Shown here: piece after piece, positions 1 to 8,467 of the stretch | How the letters are laid out: every line of letters begins with the position of its first letter | Position numbering within the stretch: the stretch's first letter is position 1 | Assembly: GCA_025453595.1 (NCBI GenBank) | Contig: JALOQB010000010.1 | Location: 1-42,249, forward strand | Direction of reading: 5' to 3' | DNA from: Polyangiaceae bacterium | GTDB lineage: Bacteria > Myxococcota_A > Polyangia > Polyangiales > Polyangiaceae | DNA length: 42,249 nt | Notes under the pieces: generated by a model | Told to the model about the DNA's origin: nothing | What the model saw: the letters and a program-made list of their open reading frames with translations, nothing else | The model's database searches: none | Made by a program: the position numbers and the translations under genes

Positions 1-1
1 C

Positions 2-520
2 CTGCTGGACGGAGGCGACTGCGATCTGGTGCTGGGGGTGAGCTTTGACGAGACGACCGGGCTGCGGCAGCAGGTGCTGTTCACGGAAGAGATGGTCTTC
101 ACCTGCCGCAAGGGGCACCCCCAGGTTCGCCGGCGCATCTCCCTCGATACCTACCTGCGGCTACGTCACGTGGTGATCAGCCTGCGAGGGGGGCCCCAGG
201 GGTCCGTGGACGCGCTGCTCATGGCCCAGGGTCGCCGCCGCGAGGTGGCCCTGCTGGTGCCCCACTTCCTCGCGGGGCTGAAGATCGTGGAGCGCTCGGA
301 CCTGGTGATCACGGCGCCAAGGCGCCTCGTGGAGCAGCACAGCGCCGGGCTCCAGGCGATGAAGCCCCCGCTGGAGATCCCCGGGTTCACGGTGCGGCAG
401 GTGTGGCACGAGCGGATGCACAGCGATCCGGCGCACCTGTGGCTCCGGAAGCAGTTCTTCGAGGTCACCGCCGGGCTTCGGGGGGGGCGTGTCCGTCGCT
501 CCGGCTCCGGGAGGCGCTGA
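2..520 (+). CDS. LysR-family transcriptional regulator, C-terminal part (5' end outside window)
   Basis: The open frame runs in from the window edge and ends at TGA 518-520; about 172 residues are visible. They resemble the effector-binding domain of LysR regulators. Near the start is the usual 'DxDLVLGV' strand (LLDGGDCDLVLGV), then a 'hydrophobic-VFTCRKGHP' stretch typical of the first subdomain, and later a WLRKQFFEV helix common at the LysR C-terminus. The DNA-binding helix-turn-helix lies upstream and is not seen. The effector and targets cannot be inferred. The neighbouring gene converges on it with a 43-bp gap. The fold family is fairly sure; the subfamily (perhaps NodD/NahR-like) is a guess. 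Confidence 0.8.
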   Translation: MLDGGDCDLVLGVSFDETTGLRQQVLFTEEMVFTCRKGHPQVRRRISLDTYLRLRHVVISLRGGPQGSVDALLMAQGRRREVALLVPHFLAGLKIVERSDLVITAPRRLVEQHSAGLQAMKPPLEIPGFTVRQVWHERMHSDPAHLWLRKQFFEVTAGLRGGRVRRSGSGRR

Positions 521-563
521 AGGTTCGACGCGGTGCCCCCGCGGCCCCGGGCCTGCCGCGCCG

Positions 564-3077
564 TCAGCGCCGCTGCTCGCGGCGCTGGGCCTTGCGGCCG
601 CGGCCGCGGGTGGGGCCCTTGTAGTGGGTGGGGTCACGGAGCGCGGGGCGGCTGCCGTCGAGGGACTGCCGGAGGGGGTCGAGGAGCTCGTCCGTCAGCG
701 AGAGGCGCTTGAGGGCGGGGATGCAGGATTCAAGGGCGTCGCGCAGCTCGGGCTGCTGGGTGGTCAGGCAGCGCTGGAGCCAGGGGAGCAGCGACTGGTG
801 GCGGGCCACCAGCGGGGGGATGAACTCGGCGATGGCTTCGAGGAGCCGGCGTCGCCCCTGGGTGCGCTCGTCGGCGCGGCGGGCCTCTCCAGCGAGGGCG
901 ATCAGCTCGTCAAGGCGCGCCTCGAGCAGGGGGACCGCCTCGTGGGGGGTCCGGTCGAGGACGGGCCTGCGGGCGAGGGCTTCGAGGGCCACGGCGCCCT
1001 GGAGAAAGCCGTCGGTCCAGGGGGCGAGGCGCTCGAGGAGCGCGGCGCCACCGAGCCGTACCCCGAGGCGCTCCAGGGCCGCGACCACGCCGTCACGGGC
1101 GACCTTGCGGGGGTCACCGGCGAGCTCCTGGAGGCCATCCCACGAGCGCTCGACCTCGTGGCCTACCATGACGCGGGACCCCAGCGTCTGCGCGGCCACC
1201 ACGAGCAGGAAGGCCTGGGCGCTCTGGCCCGGCGCCTCGCGCTCATCGAGCCGGGCCATCGTGTCGAGGAGCCGCTGGGCGTGGGCGCGGTGGCTGGCCA
1301 GCTCGTCGCCGACCGCGGCGGCGAGGTCGAGGTTGGGGCGAGGACCGGGGAGACCTCCGTGGCGCCCCAGCAGCGAGAAGAATCGCTGCGGAGCGCCGCG
1401 GGACAGGGCCTCTTCAAGAGAAAGACGGAGCTGCTCGTTGCGCAGCGCTGGCTCGGGGTGGCTCACTAATTTTGCCCAGGGATCGACGATGTCACCGCCG
1501 CCTTTGGGGCGGGGCGGGGGTTTGCCGTTGACGGTCACGGGGGGTTTGACGGGGGCGCCGACCCCGACCTTGGCGCGCTCGAGCTTCACGGTGAGCTTGT
1601 CGCTGCTTCCATCAAGATCGACCTGCCGGGGGGCATAACCGGTGTGACGGACCTCGATACGCACCGTCTTGCCCTCCGGGACCTGCACCTTCACCGGCGG
1701 CTTGCCGAGGCTCTTGTCATCAAGAAAAACCTCGGAGTCAGGGGGGAGCGCCGCGAGCAGCACTTCTTTCATCTTGACCGGCTCAACCGGCGGGGGGGCC
1801 ACCGTGGCGCTGGGGGCCGGCGTCTTGGCCACGGTCTCGACCGGCGCCGCCGATGCGGAAGGGGCCGGATGCGCCGCGGTCTCGGTGTCGCGCCCCAGGA
1901 TGGCCGCGACGATACCGACCGCCGCCAGGACCCCGGTCACCCCGGCGATGACGCCCCACCGACGCTGCTGCGTGGGCGGCGTCGCCGACAGCACCCCGGA
2001 GACCGCCGACTGGTTGAAGTAATCGGCGGGCACATTGAACGCGCCGGACCGGGACATCATCTCGCTCACCGCCAGGGGCATCTCGCCCCGGTCGAGCCGC
2101 GCGAGGTCCTCGGCCAGCTCGGACATCTGCTGGTAACGCTGCTCGGGCTTCTTCGACAGCGCCTTCAGGATGATCGCCTCGAGCCCCGGCGGGATATCGC
2201 TCGACGGCGGCGGCACCAGCACCCGGATCGGCACCGGCGCCTTGTACATGTGCTGGGTCAGGATCCCCATGTAGTTGTCGGCGTCGAAGGGCACGCGCCC
2301 CGAGGCCAGCTCGTACATGATGACGCCGAGGGCGTAGATGTCGGTCCGGTGATCGACCGGCGCCCCGGCGGCCTGCTCCGGGCTCATGTAGTGGGGCGTC
2401 CCGAAGACCGTGCCCGCCCGCGTCAGCTTGTTCGTGTTGCTGCTGGCGACCTTGGCGATGCCAAAGTCGAGGATCTTCACGAAATCCTTCTCGCTCCCTC
2501 GGTCGATCAGGAACACGTTGTCGGGCTTGAGATCCCGGTGCACGATCTGCTGGCTGTGGGCCGCCTGCAGCCCCTCCGCCGCCTGCTTCGCCACGTGCAC
2601 CAGCCGCTTGAGCGGCAGCGGCTTGATCTCCTGGAGGATGCTGGCCAGCGAGCGCCCCTCCAGGAACTCCATCACAAAGTAGGCCGAGCCGTCCGGCATC
2701 GTGCCGAAGTCGCTGATGTCGATGATGTTCGGGTGGCCGATGCTCGACGCGGCGCGCGCCTCCTGGAGGAACCGCTCGGTCATCTCCCGGTCCCGCGACA
2801 TCTCGCCCCGCAGCACCTTGATGGCGACCTTCTTGTTGATCACCTTGTGGCGCCCCGCGTACACCACCCCCATCCCTCCCTCCCCCAGCACCGACTCGAC
2901 GCGGTACCGACCGTCGATCGTGGTGTTCAGGTAAGGGTCCGGGGCCTTCGGGGGCGGGGGCACCGACTCGTTGTTCCTCGGCGCCGAGTCCACGGGCACA
3001 GGGCCGGAAGAATCCCCCCCGGAGGCGTCAGCCCCGAGGTCTTCGTCCGGGATCGGGGGGGGCAAAGCTTGGGTCAT
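564..3077 (-). CDS. PEGA-type Ser/Thr protein kinase fused in frame to a helical C-terminal module
   Basis: A membrane-anchored Hanks-type kinase of 837 residues. Glycine loop GEGGMG at 65-70, catalytic lysine in VAIK (87), HRD at 180-182, DFG at 204-206, and the activation-segment GTPHYMSPEQ around 226-235. A membrane segment follows at about 374-394. A PEGA-like domain at about 435-500 (LPPDSEVFLDDKSLGKPP) should lie outside the inner membrane. Residues 538-837 are a separate, Leu/Ala/Glu-rich helical region with no motif I recognise and a basic tail. The kinase proper appears to end at IVDPWAK (530-536), a natural-looking terminus; the next codon is TTA, then GTG, which could be the start of an independent gene (564-1466). 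I chose ATG 3077 because residues further upstream look non-coding. The kinase call is sure; whether the fusion is real is uncertain. Confidence 0.85.
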   Translation of the reverse strand: MTQALPPPIPDEDLGADASGGDSSGPVPVDSAPRNNESVPPPPKAPDPYLNTTIDGRYRVESVLGEGGMGVVYAGRHKVINKKVAIKVLRGEMSRDREMTERFLQEARAASSIGHPNIIDISDFGTMPDGSAYFVMEFLEGRSLASILQEIKPLPLKRLVHVAKQAAEGLQAAHSQQIVHRDLKPDNVFLIDRGSEKDFVKILDFGIAKVASSNTNKLTRAGTVFGTPHYMSPEQAAGAPVDHRTDIYALGVIMYELASGRVPFDADNYMGILTQHMYKAPVPIRVLVPPPSSDIPPGLEAIILKALSKKPEQRYQQMSELAEDLARLDRGEMPLAVSEMMSRSGAFNVPADYFNQSAVSGVLSATPPTQQRRWGVIAGVTGVLAAVGIVAAILGRDTETAAHPAPSASAAPVETVAKTPAPSATVAPPPVEPVKMKEVLLAALPPDSEVFLDDKSLGKPPVKVQVPEGKTVRIEVRHTGYAPRQVDLDGSSDKLTVKLERAKVGVGAPVKPPVTVNGKPPPRPKGGGDIVDPWAKLVSHPEPALRNEQLRLSLEEALSRGAPQRFFSLLGRHGGLPGPRPNLDLAAAVGDELASHRAHAQRLLDTMARLDEREAPGQSAQAFLLVVAAQTLGSRVMVGHEVERSWDGLQELAGDPRKVARDGVVAALERLGVRLGGAALLERLAPWTDGFLQGAVALEALARRPVLDRTPHEAVPLLEARLDELIALAGEARRADERTQGRRRLLEAIAEFIPPLVARHQSLLPWLQRCLTTQQPELRDALESCIPALKRLSLTDELLDPLRQSLDGSRPALRDPTHYKGPTRGRGRKAQRREQRR
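1464..1473 (-). other. Fusion junction between kinase and C-terminal module (TTA-GTG)
   Basis: On the minus strand the junction reads GCAAAATTAGTGAGC. As written it is read through as A-K-L-V-S. Removing one T would give GCA AAA TAG, ending the kinase at IVDPWAK, and would leave a GTG start overlapping that stop (TAGTG), which is a common translational-coupling arrangement. The single extra T therefore joins two reading frames that would otherwise be neighbouring genes. The sequence is directly seen; the ancestral two-gene state is inference. Confidence 0.55.
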
Positions 3078-3191
3078 GGTGGTTCTCGTTCGAGGGAACG
3101 GGGGGAGGCAAAAAGCCCCGAGCAAGCCTAGCAAGAGTCGAGCCGCATTCCCAGAGATGCGCCCGAGGCCGCCCTGTTCAGGAAAACAGGA

Positions 3192-3218
3192 GGGGGTATG
3201 ACACGGGTGTCACCCCCC
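3192..3218. terminator. GC-rich hairpin between lipoprotein 3' end and kinase 5' end
   Basis: The arms TGACAC and GTGTCA around GG form a perfect stem, extended outward by a G5 run against a C6 run. It lies just downstream of the stop of the leftward lipoprotein gene (3261) and upstream of the kinase. There is no U-run, so it could be an RNA-end-stabilising hairpin rather than an intrinsic terminator. The rest of 3078-3260 contains no other feature I can support. Confidence 0.4.
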
Positions 3219-3260
3219 GCTCATTGTTGCGTACCCGCCGACGGGAGGCAGGTCTGCCCC

Positions 3261-3752
3261 TCAGTTGGCAACCCCGTGGGTGACCTGCCCTTGCGACAGC
3301 GCCCCCCCGGCCTCGCGGCTCGCGGTGACGCTGAGGTTGCGCTGGCCGTTGCGCAGCACCAGCATCTTCATCTCGGGGGTATCCATGTTGCTGACCTGGG
3401 ACCACCCGGGCAACGCCTTGTAGTAAGCCACGATCTGCTCCGGCATCATCGAGCTCTGGAACGAGACGACGCTGCTGGCCTCCATCGCCATGGACGACAC
3501 GATCTTGGCCCCCGCGATCAGCGGAACATCCTTGGGCCAGTTGTCGGGCAGCTTGGCCGAGGCCCCGGCGGTGATCGAGCCCTTGTCGGTCTTCACCGAG
3601 ACCCCCCCCTTGGACACCGTGGCATCCCCGCCCACCGCCTTCTCCACCACCTTCTCGGCGGCCTTCTCCGCGATCTTCTCGGACACCGCGTTGCAGCACC
3701 CGGACGCCAGAAGAGACCCACCCAGCATCACCATGACCGCGATCTTGCTCAT
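3261..3752 (-). CDS. Small exported lipoprotein of unknown function
   Basis: About 163 residues. The N-terminus is a lipoprotein signal peptide: Lys near the start, a hydrophobic core, and the lipobox LLASGC, so the mature protein should begin at the first of two adjacent cysteines and be lipid-anchored. It is followed by an Ala/Glu/Lys helix (EKIAEKAAEKVVEKA) that may form a short coiled coil, then a globular domain containing LPDNWPKDVPLIAGAKIV and a later 'MPEQIVAYYKALPGW' segment, a pattern seen in small myxobacterial lipoproteins. ATG 3752 gives a compact signal peptide; ATG 3761 three codons upstream is equally possible. Function is not known. Confidence 0.75.
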   Translation of the reverse strand: MSKIAVMVMLGGSLLASGCCNAVSEKIAEKAAEKVVEKAVGGDATVSKGGVSVKTDKGSITAGASAKLPDNWPKDVPLIAGAKIVSSMAMEASSVVSFQSSMMPEQIVAYYKALPGWSQVSNMDTPEMKMLVLRNGQRNLSVTASREAGGALSQGQVTHGVAN

Positions 3753-3810
3753 CCGGAGCATCTTACCAGCCCGGGGGCCCTCGCCAGAAAAACACGGGCG
3801 CCGGGGCCCC

Positions 3811-4797
3811 TCAGCCCTGCAGATCGTAGCGCACCGGGTGGCGATGGGTCTCCGGGTCGTGCGCCGCCAGGGTCGCGACCAGCGCCCCCACCGCCACGCT
3901 GAGCGCGCACAGTGGGACGTCCAGATCGAGACCGGCGATCATCAGCAACGCGAAGGAGCCCACCACCGCTGGCGGCTCCCGGCGATGGGTCAACGCCAGG
4001 ACCCCCAGCAGCAAGGAGCTCACCGACAGGAACACCCGCAGCCCCACCGGCACCGGCAGCGACGGCGCCACCAGGTACTGCTGCGCTGCCCGGGCGAGCA
4101 CCGCTCTCCACGAGGAGAGCTGCTGGTTCAGCGCCAGATCCGCGAGCCAGGCCACCCCCATCGCGGCCGCCGAGCACACCGGCGTCAACACCGCCAGCCA
4201 CCGGGAACGCCTCGTCGACAGCCACAGCAGCCCCACCAGCACCAGCACCCCCTGCACCAGCAACGCCCCCAGCCCCACCCACACCCCTGCCAGCGCCACC
4301 TGCCTCAGCGCCCCGGCGCCCCCCGCCAGCAGCAGCGTCTGCGAGGTCTGCCGCGTCAGCGCCCCCACCGCCGCCAGCGCCAGCAGCAACCCCAGCACCC
4401 GCGCCCCTCGCACCTGCAGCGCCTGCGCCGCCCCCGCCAGCGCCGTCAGCGCCACCACCAGCGCCAGGACCCCGCTGAACACCGGCGACAGCCGCGTCAT
4501 GCTCGCGGGCGTCGCCAGCCCCAGCACCAGGCCCCCCAGCGCCGTCACCCCCATCCGGTACGCCAGCGGCAGCGCCGGCACCCTCAGCAACACCGAGGTC
4601 AGGCGCACCAGCGACGCCACCAGCGCCAGCAACAGCCCCTGGCTCAGCAGCCCTCCCACCACGCTCAGCACCAGGATCACTCGCTCCGGCGCCAGCCCCT
4701 GGAGCCCCGGCACCAGACCTCGACCCAGCAGCGCGGCCAGCGCCACCCAGAGGCCCAGCCAGCGCACCCACGGCAGCGGCTCGAATGGCGGAAGCAT
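3811..4797 (-). CDS. Polytopic inner-membrane protein of unknown function
   Basis: About 328 residues, almost entirely Leu/Ala/Val-rich, with roughly nine to ten predicted membrane segments and short loops. It has no recognisable transporter motif or catalytic signature. ATG 4797 follows the stop codon of the upstream TonB-family gene by 10 bases, so the two are probably co-transcribed and translationally linked; an upstream GTG at 4833 would make the genes overlap by 26 bases. The adjacency suggests a role linked to the TonB-like protein or the envelope, but nothing in the sequence proves that. The opposite strand is also widely open, which is normal at this GC content. Confidence 0.75.
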   Translation of the reverse strand: MLPPFEPLPWVRWLGLWVALAALLGRGLVPGLQGLAPERVILVLSVVGGLLSQGLLLALVASLVRLTSVLLRVPALPLAYRMGVTALGGLVLGLATPASMTRLSPVFSGVLALVVALTALAGAAQALQVRGARVLGLLLALAAVGALTRQTSQTLLLAGGAGALRQVALAGVWVGLGALLVQGVLVLVGLLWLSTRRSRWLAVLTPVCSAAAMGVAWLADLALNQQLSSWRAVLARAAQQYLVAPSLPVPVGLRVFLSVSSLLLGVLALTHRREPPAVVGSFALLMIAGLDLDVPLCALSVAVGALVATLAAHDPETHRHPVRYDLQG

Positions 4798-4807
4798 CCC
4801 CGGCGTC

Positions 4808-6514
4808 TTATCCTGATTTGCCCTGCGTGACACCCGGCGCCTGACCCGCCTTGCCTCGCTCGGTTGGCACCTCCGGAGCGCGAGGCGGTGTCGGGTTCGA
4901 CCCTGCCGGTGGCCCCTTCAGGATGAACGGACGGGCGTTGCCGGTGGTGCAGGCGATCTCGGGGGTGCGGTGGAATTCCCAGTGGAGGTAGACATTGCCG
5001 TCGGGGGACAGGATGGCCGGCGGAGGCTTGCCAAAACCGCGACCGGAGGCGCGCTCCATGGCGTCGAGGGCGGCGATATCGAAGGCAGTGACGCCGCTGG
5101 TGCGGGTGATGCCCATGCGAACGATGCGGCCATGCTCCCCGTCAACGACCACCTCGAGGGAGGTGGCCAGCTTGCGGTTGAGGGGGTGATCCTTGGGCAG
5201 GTTGTCGAGGGACCAGAGGAAATCGTCGGCGAAGATCGGGTGAAGCCGGTTGTGGATGTGGTTGAGGAAGGTCGCAAAGGGGACCCGCGCGGTGTTGAGC
5301 GCGGTGGTGTTGCCGGCCTTCACGCTGGCCACGTAGTTCTCGATGGAGGCGCGCCACTTGTCGATGGGCGAGGCCTTCCAGTTGCCACGGTGGGCCGATT
5401 TCCTGCGCTCTCCGTCGGCCTCGCGCTCGCGCTTGAGGTTCTCGGCGCCGATGGCCGCGATGGCGGCGCCGGGGGTCAGGTTGAAGTTCACGCCGCCCTT
5501 GGGGCCAGGCATCCCGCCCAGCTTGGGCAGGGTGTAGATCGGGGCGCTGGCCGTGGGCACGGGGCCCGCGCTGGCCGAGGCGGAGGGGGAAGGTTCGCCG
5601 CTGCGGAAGGGGTTGATCACGTAGTTCCCCTTGGGGTCGCTCCTGGTATCGGGCGACGCAGCGGGCTTCTGCTCCGGCGGGGCCTGCGTGGGGGGCGCGG
5701 TGGGCGCGGGCCGGGCAGGCTCGGAGGGGCCGCTCCGCCCTTGCTGCCCCGGAGGCGCCGCGGCAGGCCGGGCCTCGGGGGCCGCGCGAGGGCGTTGCTC
5801 GGGCTGGGGCTGCTGGTCCGCCTTCGGGCTCTTCTCGCCAGGGGGAGCCTTGTCGCTGCCAGGGCGATCCTCGCTGTCTGCCACCCGGGTCTTGTCCGCG
5901 TTCCCGACCTCCTTGGAGGGCCCCACGTTGGTCCCCGGCGAGGGGTTCTTGTCGTTCTGATCGTGGGACGTGATCCGCGCCTGGGTCTCTTCCTTGACGT
6001 GGTTGGCGTCGTCCCCGATGTGCCGGGCGTCCGGGTTGTCCTTCTGGTTCTTGTCCTCGACGTGCTGCTGCACCGCCACGCGCTTGTCTGCGGGCGGGGG
6101 CTCCGGGGGCCTGGGCGCGTCCGGCTTGGGCAGGTCGGGCTTCGGTGCGTCCGGCTTCGGTGCGTCCGGCTTGGGCGCAACCGGCTTGGGCACGTCAGGC
6201 TTCTTTTCTTCGGGGCGCGGGGGCGCCTTCTTGACCTCGGCGGTGGGCTTCGGAGGCGGAGGCGGAGGCGTGGTCTGGGCGGTCTGGGGCGTGGGGGGAA
6301 GCTCGGGCGCCGTGGGGTCGACGAAGGTGACCTCCATCGCGTTCTCGGGCCCCTTGACCAGGCTGCGAGCCGCCGCCGCAAACTGGCGCAGCTCGCCCTT
6401 GCCGTGGCCGATCTCGGCGACGGTGGAGGCGCCCTGGTAGCTGGAATAGTGAACGACCGCAGCCGCGCACAGCCACAGGAGGGCTGGAACCGTGGGGTCT
6501 GGCCGCTGCTCCAT
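4808..6514 (-). CDS. TonB-family energy-transducer-like protein with long Pro-rich linker
   Basis: 568 residues. One hydrophobic segment near the N-terminus (about 9-22) anchors the protein. A very long Pro/Lys/Asp-rich linker (about 75-330) follows, with tandem PKPDA units around 110-135 encoded by near-identical DNA repeats. The C-terminal part (about 390-520) has the TonB-like pattern: WRASIENYV, later 'LEVVVDGEHGRIVRMGI', 'TSGVTAFDIAALDAMERAS' and 'WEFHR'. Such proteins couple inner-membrane energy to outer-membrane uptake or span the periplasm. No ExbB/ExbD is in the window, so its partner is unknown. It is the first gene of a leftward group with the membrane protein and perhaps the lipoprotein. 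Confidence 0.8.
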   Translation of the reverse strand: MEQRPDPTVPALLWLCAAAVVHYSSYQGASTVAEIGHGKGELRQFAAAARSLVKGPENAMEVTFVDPTAPELPPTPQTAQTTPPPPPPKPTAEVKKAPPRPEEKKPDVPKPVAPKPDAPKPDAPKPDLPKPDAPRPPEPPPADKRVAVQQHVEDKNQKDNPDARHIGDDANHVKEETQARITSHDQNDKNPSPGTNVGPSKEVGNADKTRVADSEDRPGSDKAPPGEKSPKADQQPQPEQRPRAAPEARPAAAPPGQQGRSGPSEPARPAPTAPPTQAPPEQKPAASPDTRSDPKGNYVINPFRSGEPSPSASASAGPVPTASAPIYTLPKLGGMPGPKGGVNFNLTPGAAIAAIGAENLKREREADGERRKSAHRGNWKASPIDKWRASIENYVASVKAGNTTALNTARVPFATFLNHIHNRLHPIFADDFLWSLDNLPKDHPLNRKLATSLEVVVDGEHGRIVRMGITRTSGVTAFDIAALDAMERASGRGFGKPPPAILSPDGNVYLHWEFHRTPEIACTTGNARPFILKGPPAGSNPTPPRAPEVPTERGKAGQAPGVTQGKSG

Positions 6515-6571
6515 GGGAACCGTTGGAACTTTACATGCTTCCCGGGGTACCGCCAGCCCGGCGAGGCGAGG

Positions 6572-7414
6572 TCAGTTCCGGACCCGCAGGAGCACCTCCC
6601 AGTGATCGGCGATCTCCTGGGCGGTCCAGGCCTGGTTGTCGTCCTTGAATTTCCCGTCGGTCTCCACGACCTTGTACGCGTACATGCGGGCCCCGGCGAC
6701 CGCGAGCACGTACCCGGTCCGGTCGCCGCAGAGGTCTGACCCCAGGAACAGCGCGGCCGGCGCCACGTGCTCCGGGGTGAGGGAGCTGGTGTGCTGGAAC
6801 ATCGGCAGGTCCTCGGTCATCCGGGTCTTGGCGATGGGGGCCAGGGCGTTGACCGTGATGCGGTGCTTCTGCAGCTCGATCCCCGCGGTGCGCGTCAGCC
6901 CGTAGATCCCCGCCTTGGCCGCCGCGTAGTTGATCTGGCCAAAATTCCCCAGCATCCCGGAGACGCTGGTGGTGTTGACGATGCGGCCGCCCTCCCCTTG
7001 CTTGATCATCTGCCGGGCCGCCGCCTGGGTGCACAGGAACGACCCCTTGAGGTGCACCTCGATCACCGCATCCCAGTCCGACTCTTCCAGCTTGAGCAGC
7101 GTCCGGTCCCGGAGGATCCCCGCGTTGTTGATCCAGGTATCGACGCGGCCAAAATGCTTCACCGCCGCCTCGACGATGGCCTGGGCCCCGGCGGCGCTCG
7201 CCACGCTGTCGTGATTCGCCACCGCCTCGCCCCCGGCAGCCCGGATCTCGGCCACCACCGCCTCCGCCGCGGACCCCGAGGCCCCGGTCCCATCCCGGGC
7301 CCCCCCGAGATCGTTCACCACCACCTTCGCCCCCTCCCTCGCAAACAACAGCGCTTCCGCCCGACCGATCCCCCCACCGGCCCCCGTGATCACCACCACC
7401 TTGCCGTTCATCAT
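6572..7414 (-). CDS. Short-chain dehydrogenase/reductase (SDR)
   Basis: 280 residues with the complete classical SDR set: nucleotide-binding TGAGGGIG near residues 10-17, NNAG near 96, the catalytic Ser in NTTSVSG and YAAAK with the Tyr/Lys pair. The 'NDLGGARDGTG' insertion after the second strand resembles the SDR domain of multifunctional beta-oxidation enzymes (17-beta-HSD4/MaoC-linked), so a 3-hydroxyacyl-CoA or ketoacyl reductase role is plausible. NAD(P)H would be the cofactor. It starts at ATG 7414 (or 7411). A hairpin and AT-rich leader lie immediately upstream. The substrate cannot be fixed from sequence. Confidence 0.88.
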   Translation of the reverse strand: MMNGKVVVITGAGGGIGRAEALLFAREGAKVVVNDLGGARDGTGASGSAAEAVVAEIRAAGGEAVANHDSVASAAGAQAIVEAAVKHFGRVDTWINNAGILRDRTLLKLEESDWDAVIEVHLKGSFLCTQAAARQMIKQGEGGRIVNTTSVSGMLGNFGQINYAAAKAGIYGLTRTAGIELQKHRITVNALAPIAKTRMTEDLPMFQHTSSLTPEHVAPAALFLGSDLCGDRTGYVLAVAGARMYAYKVVETDGKFKDDNQAWTAQEIADHWEVLLRVRN

Positions 7415-7431
7415 GCCAAAAACGAAGAAGA

Positions 7432-7458
7432 CCCCGACAGACCTGTCGAGGTTTTTTT
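7432..7458 (+). terminator. Rho-independent terminator-like hairpin with T7 run
   Basis: The stem CCCCGACA / TGTCGAGG has one mismatch and the loop GACC, and is followed directly by seven T residues on the plus strand. It sits 18 bases upstream of the leftward SDR start, so in this direction it has no obvious gene to terminate. On the minus strand the same hairpin is followed by a weaker pyrimidine run ending in TTTTT, so it may be a bidirectional relic of a tRNA terminator (see the degenerate tRNA next to it). Confidence 0.6.
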
Positions 7459-7465
7459 GTTTGAG

Positions 7466-7545
7466 ATGGGGGGACTTGAATTTTTACGTATCGCCACGCC
7501 GGAGTATAAATACACCCACAAATCGCGATTCCCGCGGCATTTGTG
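7466..7545 (-). pseudogene. Degenerate tRNA-Leu copy (relic)
   Basis: Aligned without gaps to the intact tRNA-Leu at 9639-9719, the relic shares the T-loop and 3' T-stem word GGGGGACTTGAA (plus-strand reading). Then the five C residues of the opposite T-stem are all T here, followed by a shared ACGTAT and a region that differs mainly by transitions. The T-stem cannot pair (AAAAA against CCCCC), and the anticodon stem is mismatched with no Leu anticodon, so it is not a functional tRNA. Homology fades past about 7520, with a possible D-arm match (ATTCCCGC) near 7528-7535. It is the same orientation as the intact tRNA, about 2.2 kb away. Confidence 0.55.
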
Positions 7546-7559
7546 TCAAGAAATTTCGT

Positions 7560-7880
7560 CAACACCCCCCTGAAACATCCTTTGCGTTCGGGATTCTGGT
7601 CGGCGACCACGGAACATAAGGATAGATCTCAGCGGGATCTGTTCAGGAACCTTTTACACCGCCCCCCGCTCACCAGGGGTGGCCCATGGCAAGAGCCGCA
7701 ACCAAGCATCTGGACGAGCCTGAAGAGACGCGCGTCCAGCGCTTCATCGATGCGGAGCACGTCTGGTCCTGGTGGATGAAGTGCTGGAGGGGCCCGGATC
7801 GTCGAGCGTCGGGAGTAGCCCCGGCGCGAGGCCTCCGGGGAGCACCGAAGGCTCCTCGAGCAGCGCCCGCCCACCAGCGA
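7560..7880. other. Non-coding or unresolved stretch inside the accessory island
   Basis: No reading frame here has convincing coding character; the open frames on both strands are Arg/Ser/Pro-rich or overlap each other. It most likely holds decayed DNA continuous with the methylase relic to its right. A minus-strand stretch encoding LRIDEALDARLFRLVQMLG (around 7690-7750) has a helical, protein-like composition but I cannot assign it. Confidence 0.4.
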
Positions 7881-8060
7881 TACCCCTTCGCCCTGCGCAG
7901 CCACGCATGTCGCACGCGCATGTCGAAATCGGAGGGCAGGAAGCAGACGCGGTGGGGAACCTCGTCAGGGCGCATCTTGAGGGAGCGCCAGAAGTTGACG
8001 AGGAGCCCATCAGGTCGTTGACGGTTTCAAGGCCGGCGGAGTCGGGGCGCCGTGAGCCAT
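7880..8060 (-). pseudogene. D12-class N6-adenine DNA methyltransferase remnant (frameshifted)
   Basis: On the minus strand one frame reads GLETVNDL and the next frame, after loss of about one base near 8010, continues (D)GLLVNFWRSLKMRPDEV...FLPSDFDMRVRHAWL. Together this matches the central region of phage-type Dam/D12 methylases (ETVNDLDG-x-x-VNFWRAL, then an E/S-x-D-L-x-A-R-H-x-W-L segment). The N-terminal FGGK-type motif and the catalytic DPPY are not present, so only a fragment survives. It points to a former phage or mobile element. Recognition rests on motif recall; a profile search would confirm it. Confidence 0.6.
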
Positions 8061-8083
8061 CAGCGACGCCGGGAGCCAGGGAG

Positions 8084-8245
8084 CTAGCCCACCAGGTCGA
8101 GGATCTCCGGGAGAACCTCGCGAGCCGCGCCGTCGGTGCCCATTTCGATCCCGAACGAACTGACAACCTTGCCCTGGGGTGGATCGGTGCGGTTGAGCAG
8201 GTTCTACCAGGCCTCTTTGTGCCGACGCTCGACAGGTGCGCCGCG
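8084..8245 (-). pseudogene. Decayed gene fragment ending ...EILDLVG
   Basis: A minus-strand frame gives NLLNRTDPPQGKVVSS, then FGIEMGTDGAAREVLPEI and LDLVG before a stop at 8084. The composition is that of a real protein C-terminus, but the frame is broken by an in-frame TAG at 8204-8206 inside otherwise continuous residues (KEAW-stop-NLLN) and by another stop further upstream. The family is not recognised. It lies directly 5' of the methylase relic and is probably part of the same decayed element. Confidence 0.45.
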
Positions 8246-8467
8246 TCAGAGGGGTTGGTGAGGAGGTGGAGAGAAGCCCTGCGAGCCCCGGGTGGGCCGG
8301 GATAGGGACGATCAACACTCGCGAAGGCGCGAAAATTGACCCAGAGCGCCTGGGAGTTTCGTGAACAAACGCGATGCGTCATGACAAGAGCAGGGGTCTG
8401 CCTGGCACAGGCCTGCTCCAATCGGGCCATCTTTTGAAGAAGATTCATGTAGAAATAGTAAAATCAC

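Noticed and set aside
7466..7545. A second functional tRNA gene
   Set aside because: The T-stem and anticodon stem cannot pair and no sensible Leu anticodon is present.
7744..8448. A 234-residue minus-strand gene in the island
   Set aside because: The frame is Arg/Ser/Pro-rich with no family features; recognisable methylase residues are split between this and another frame, so it is a relic.
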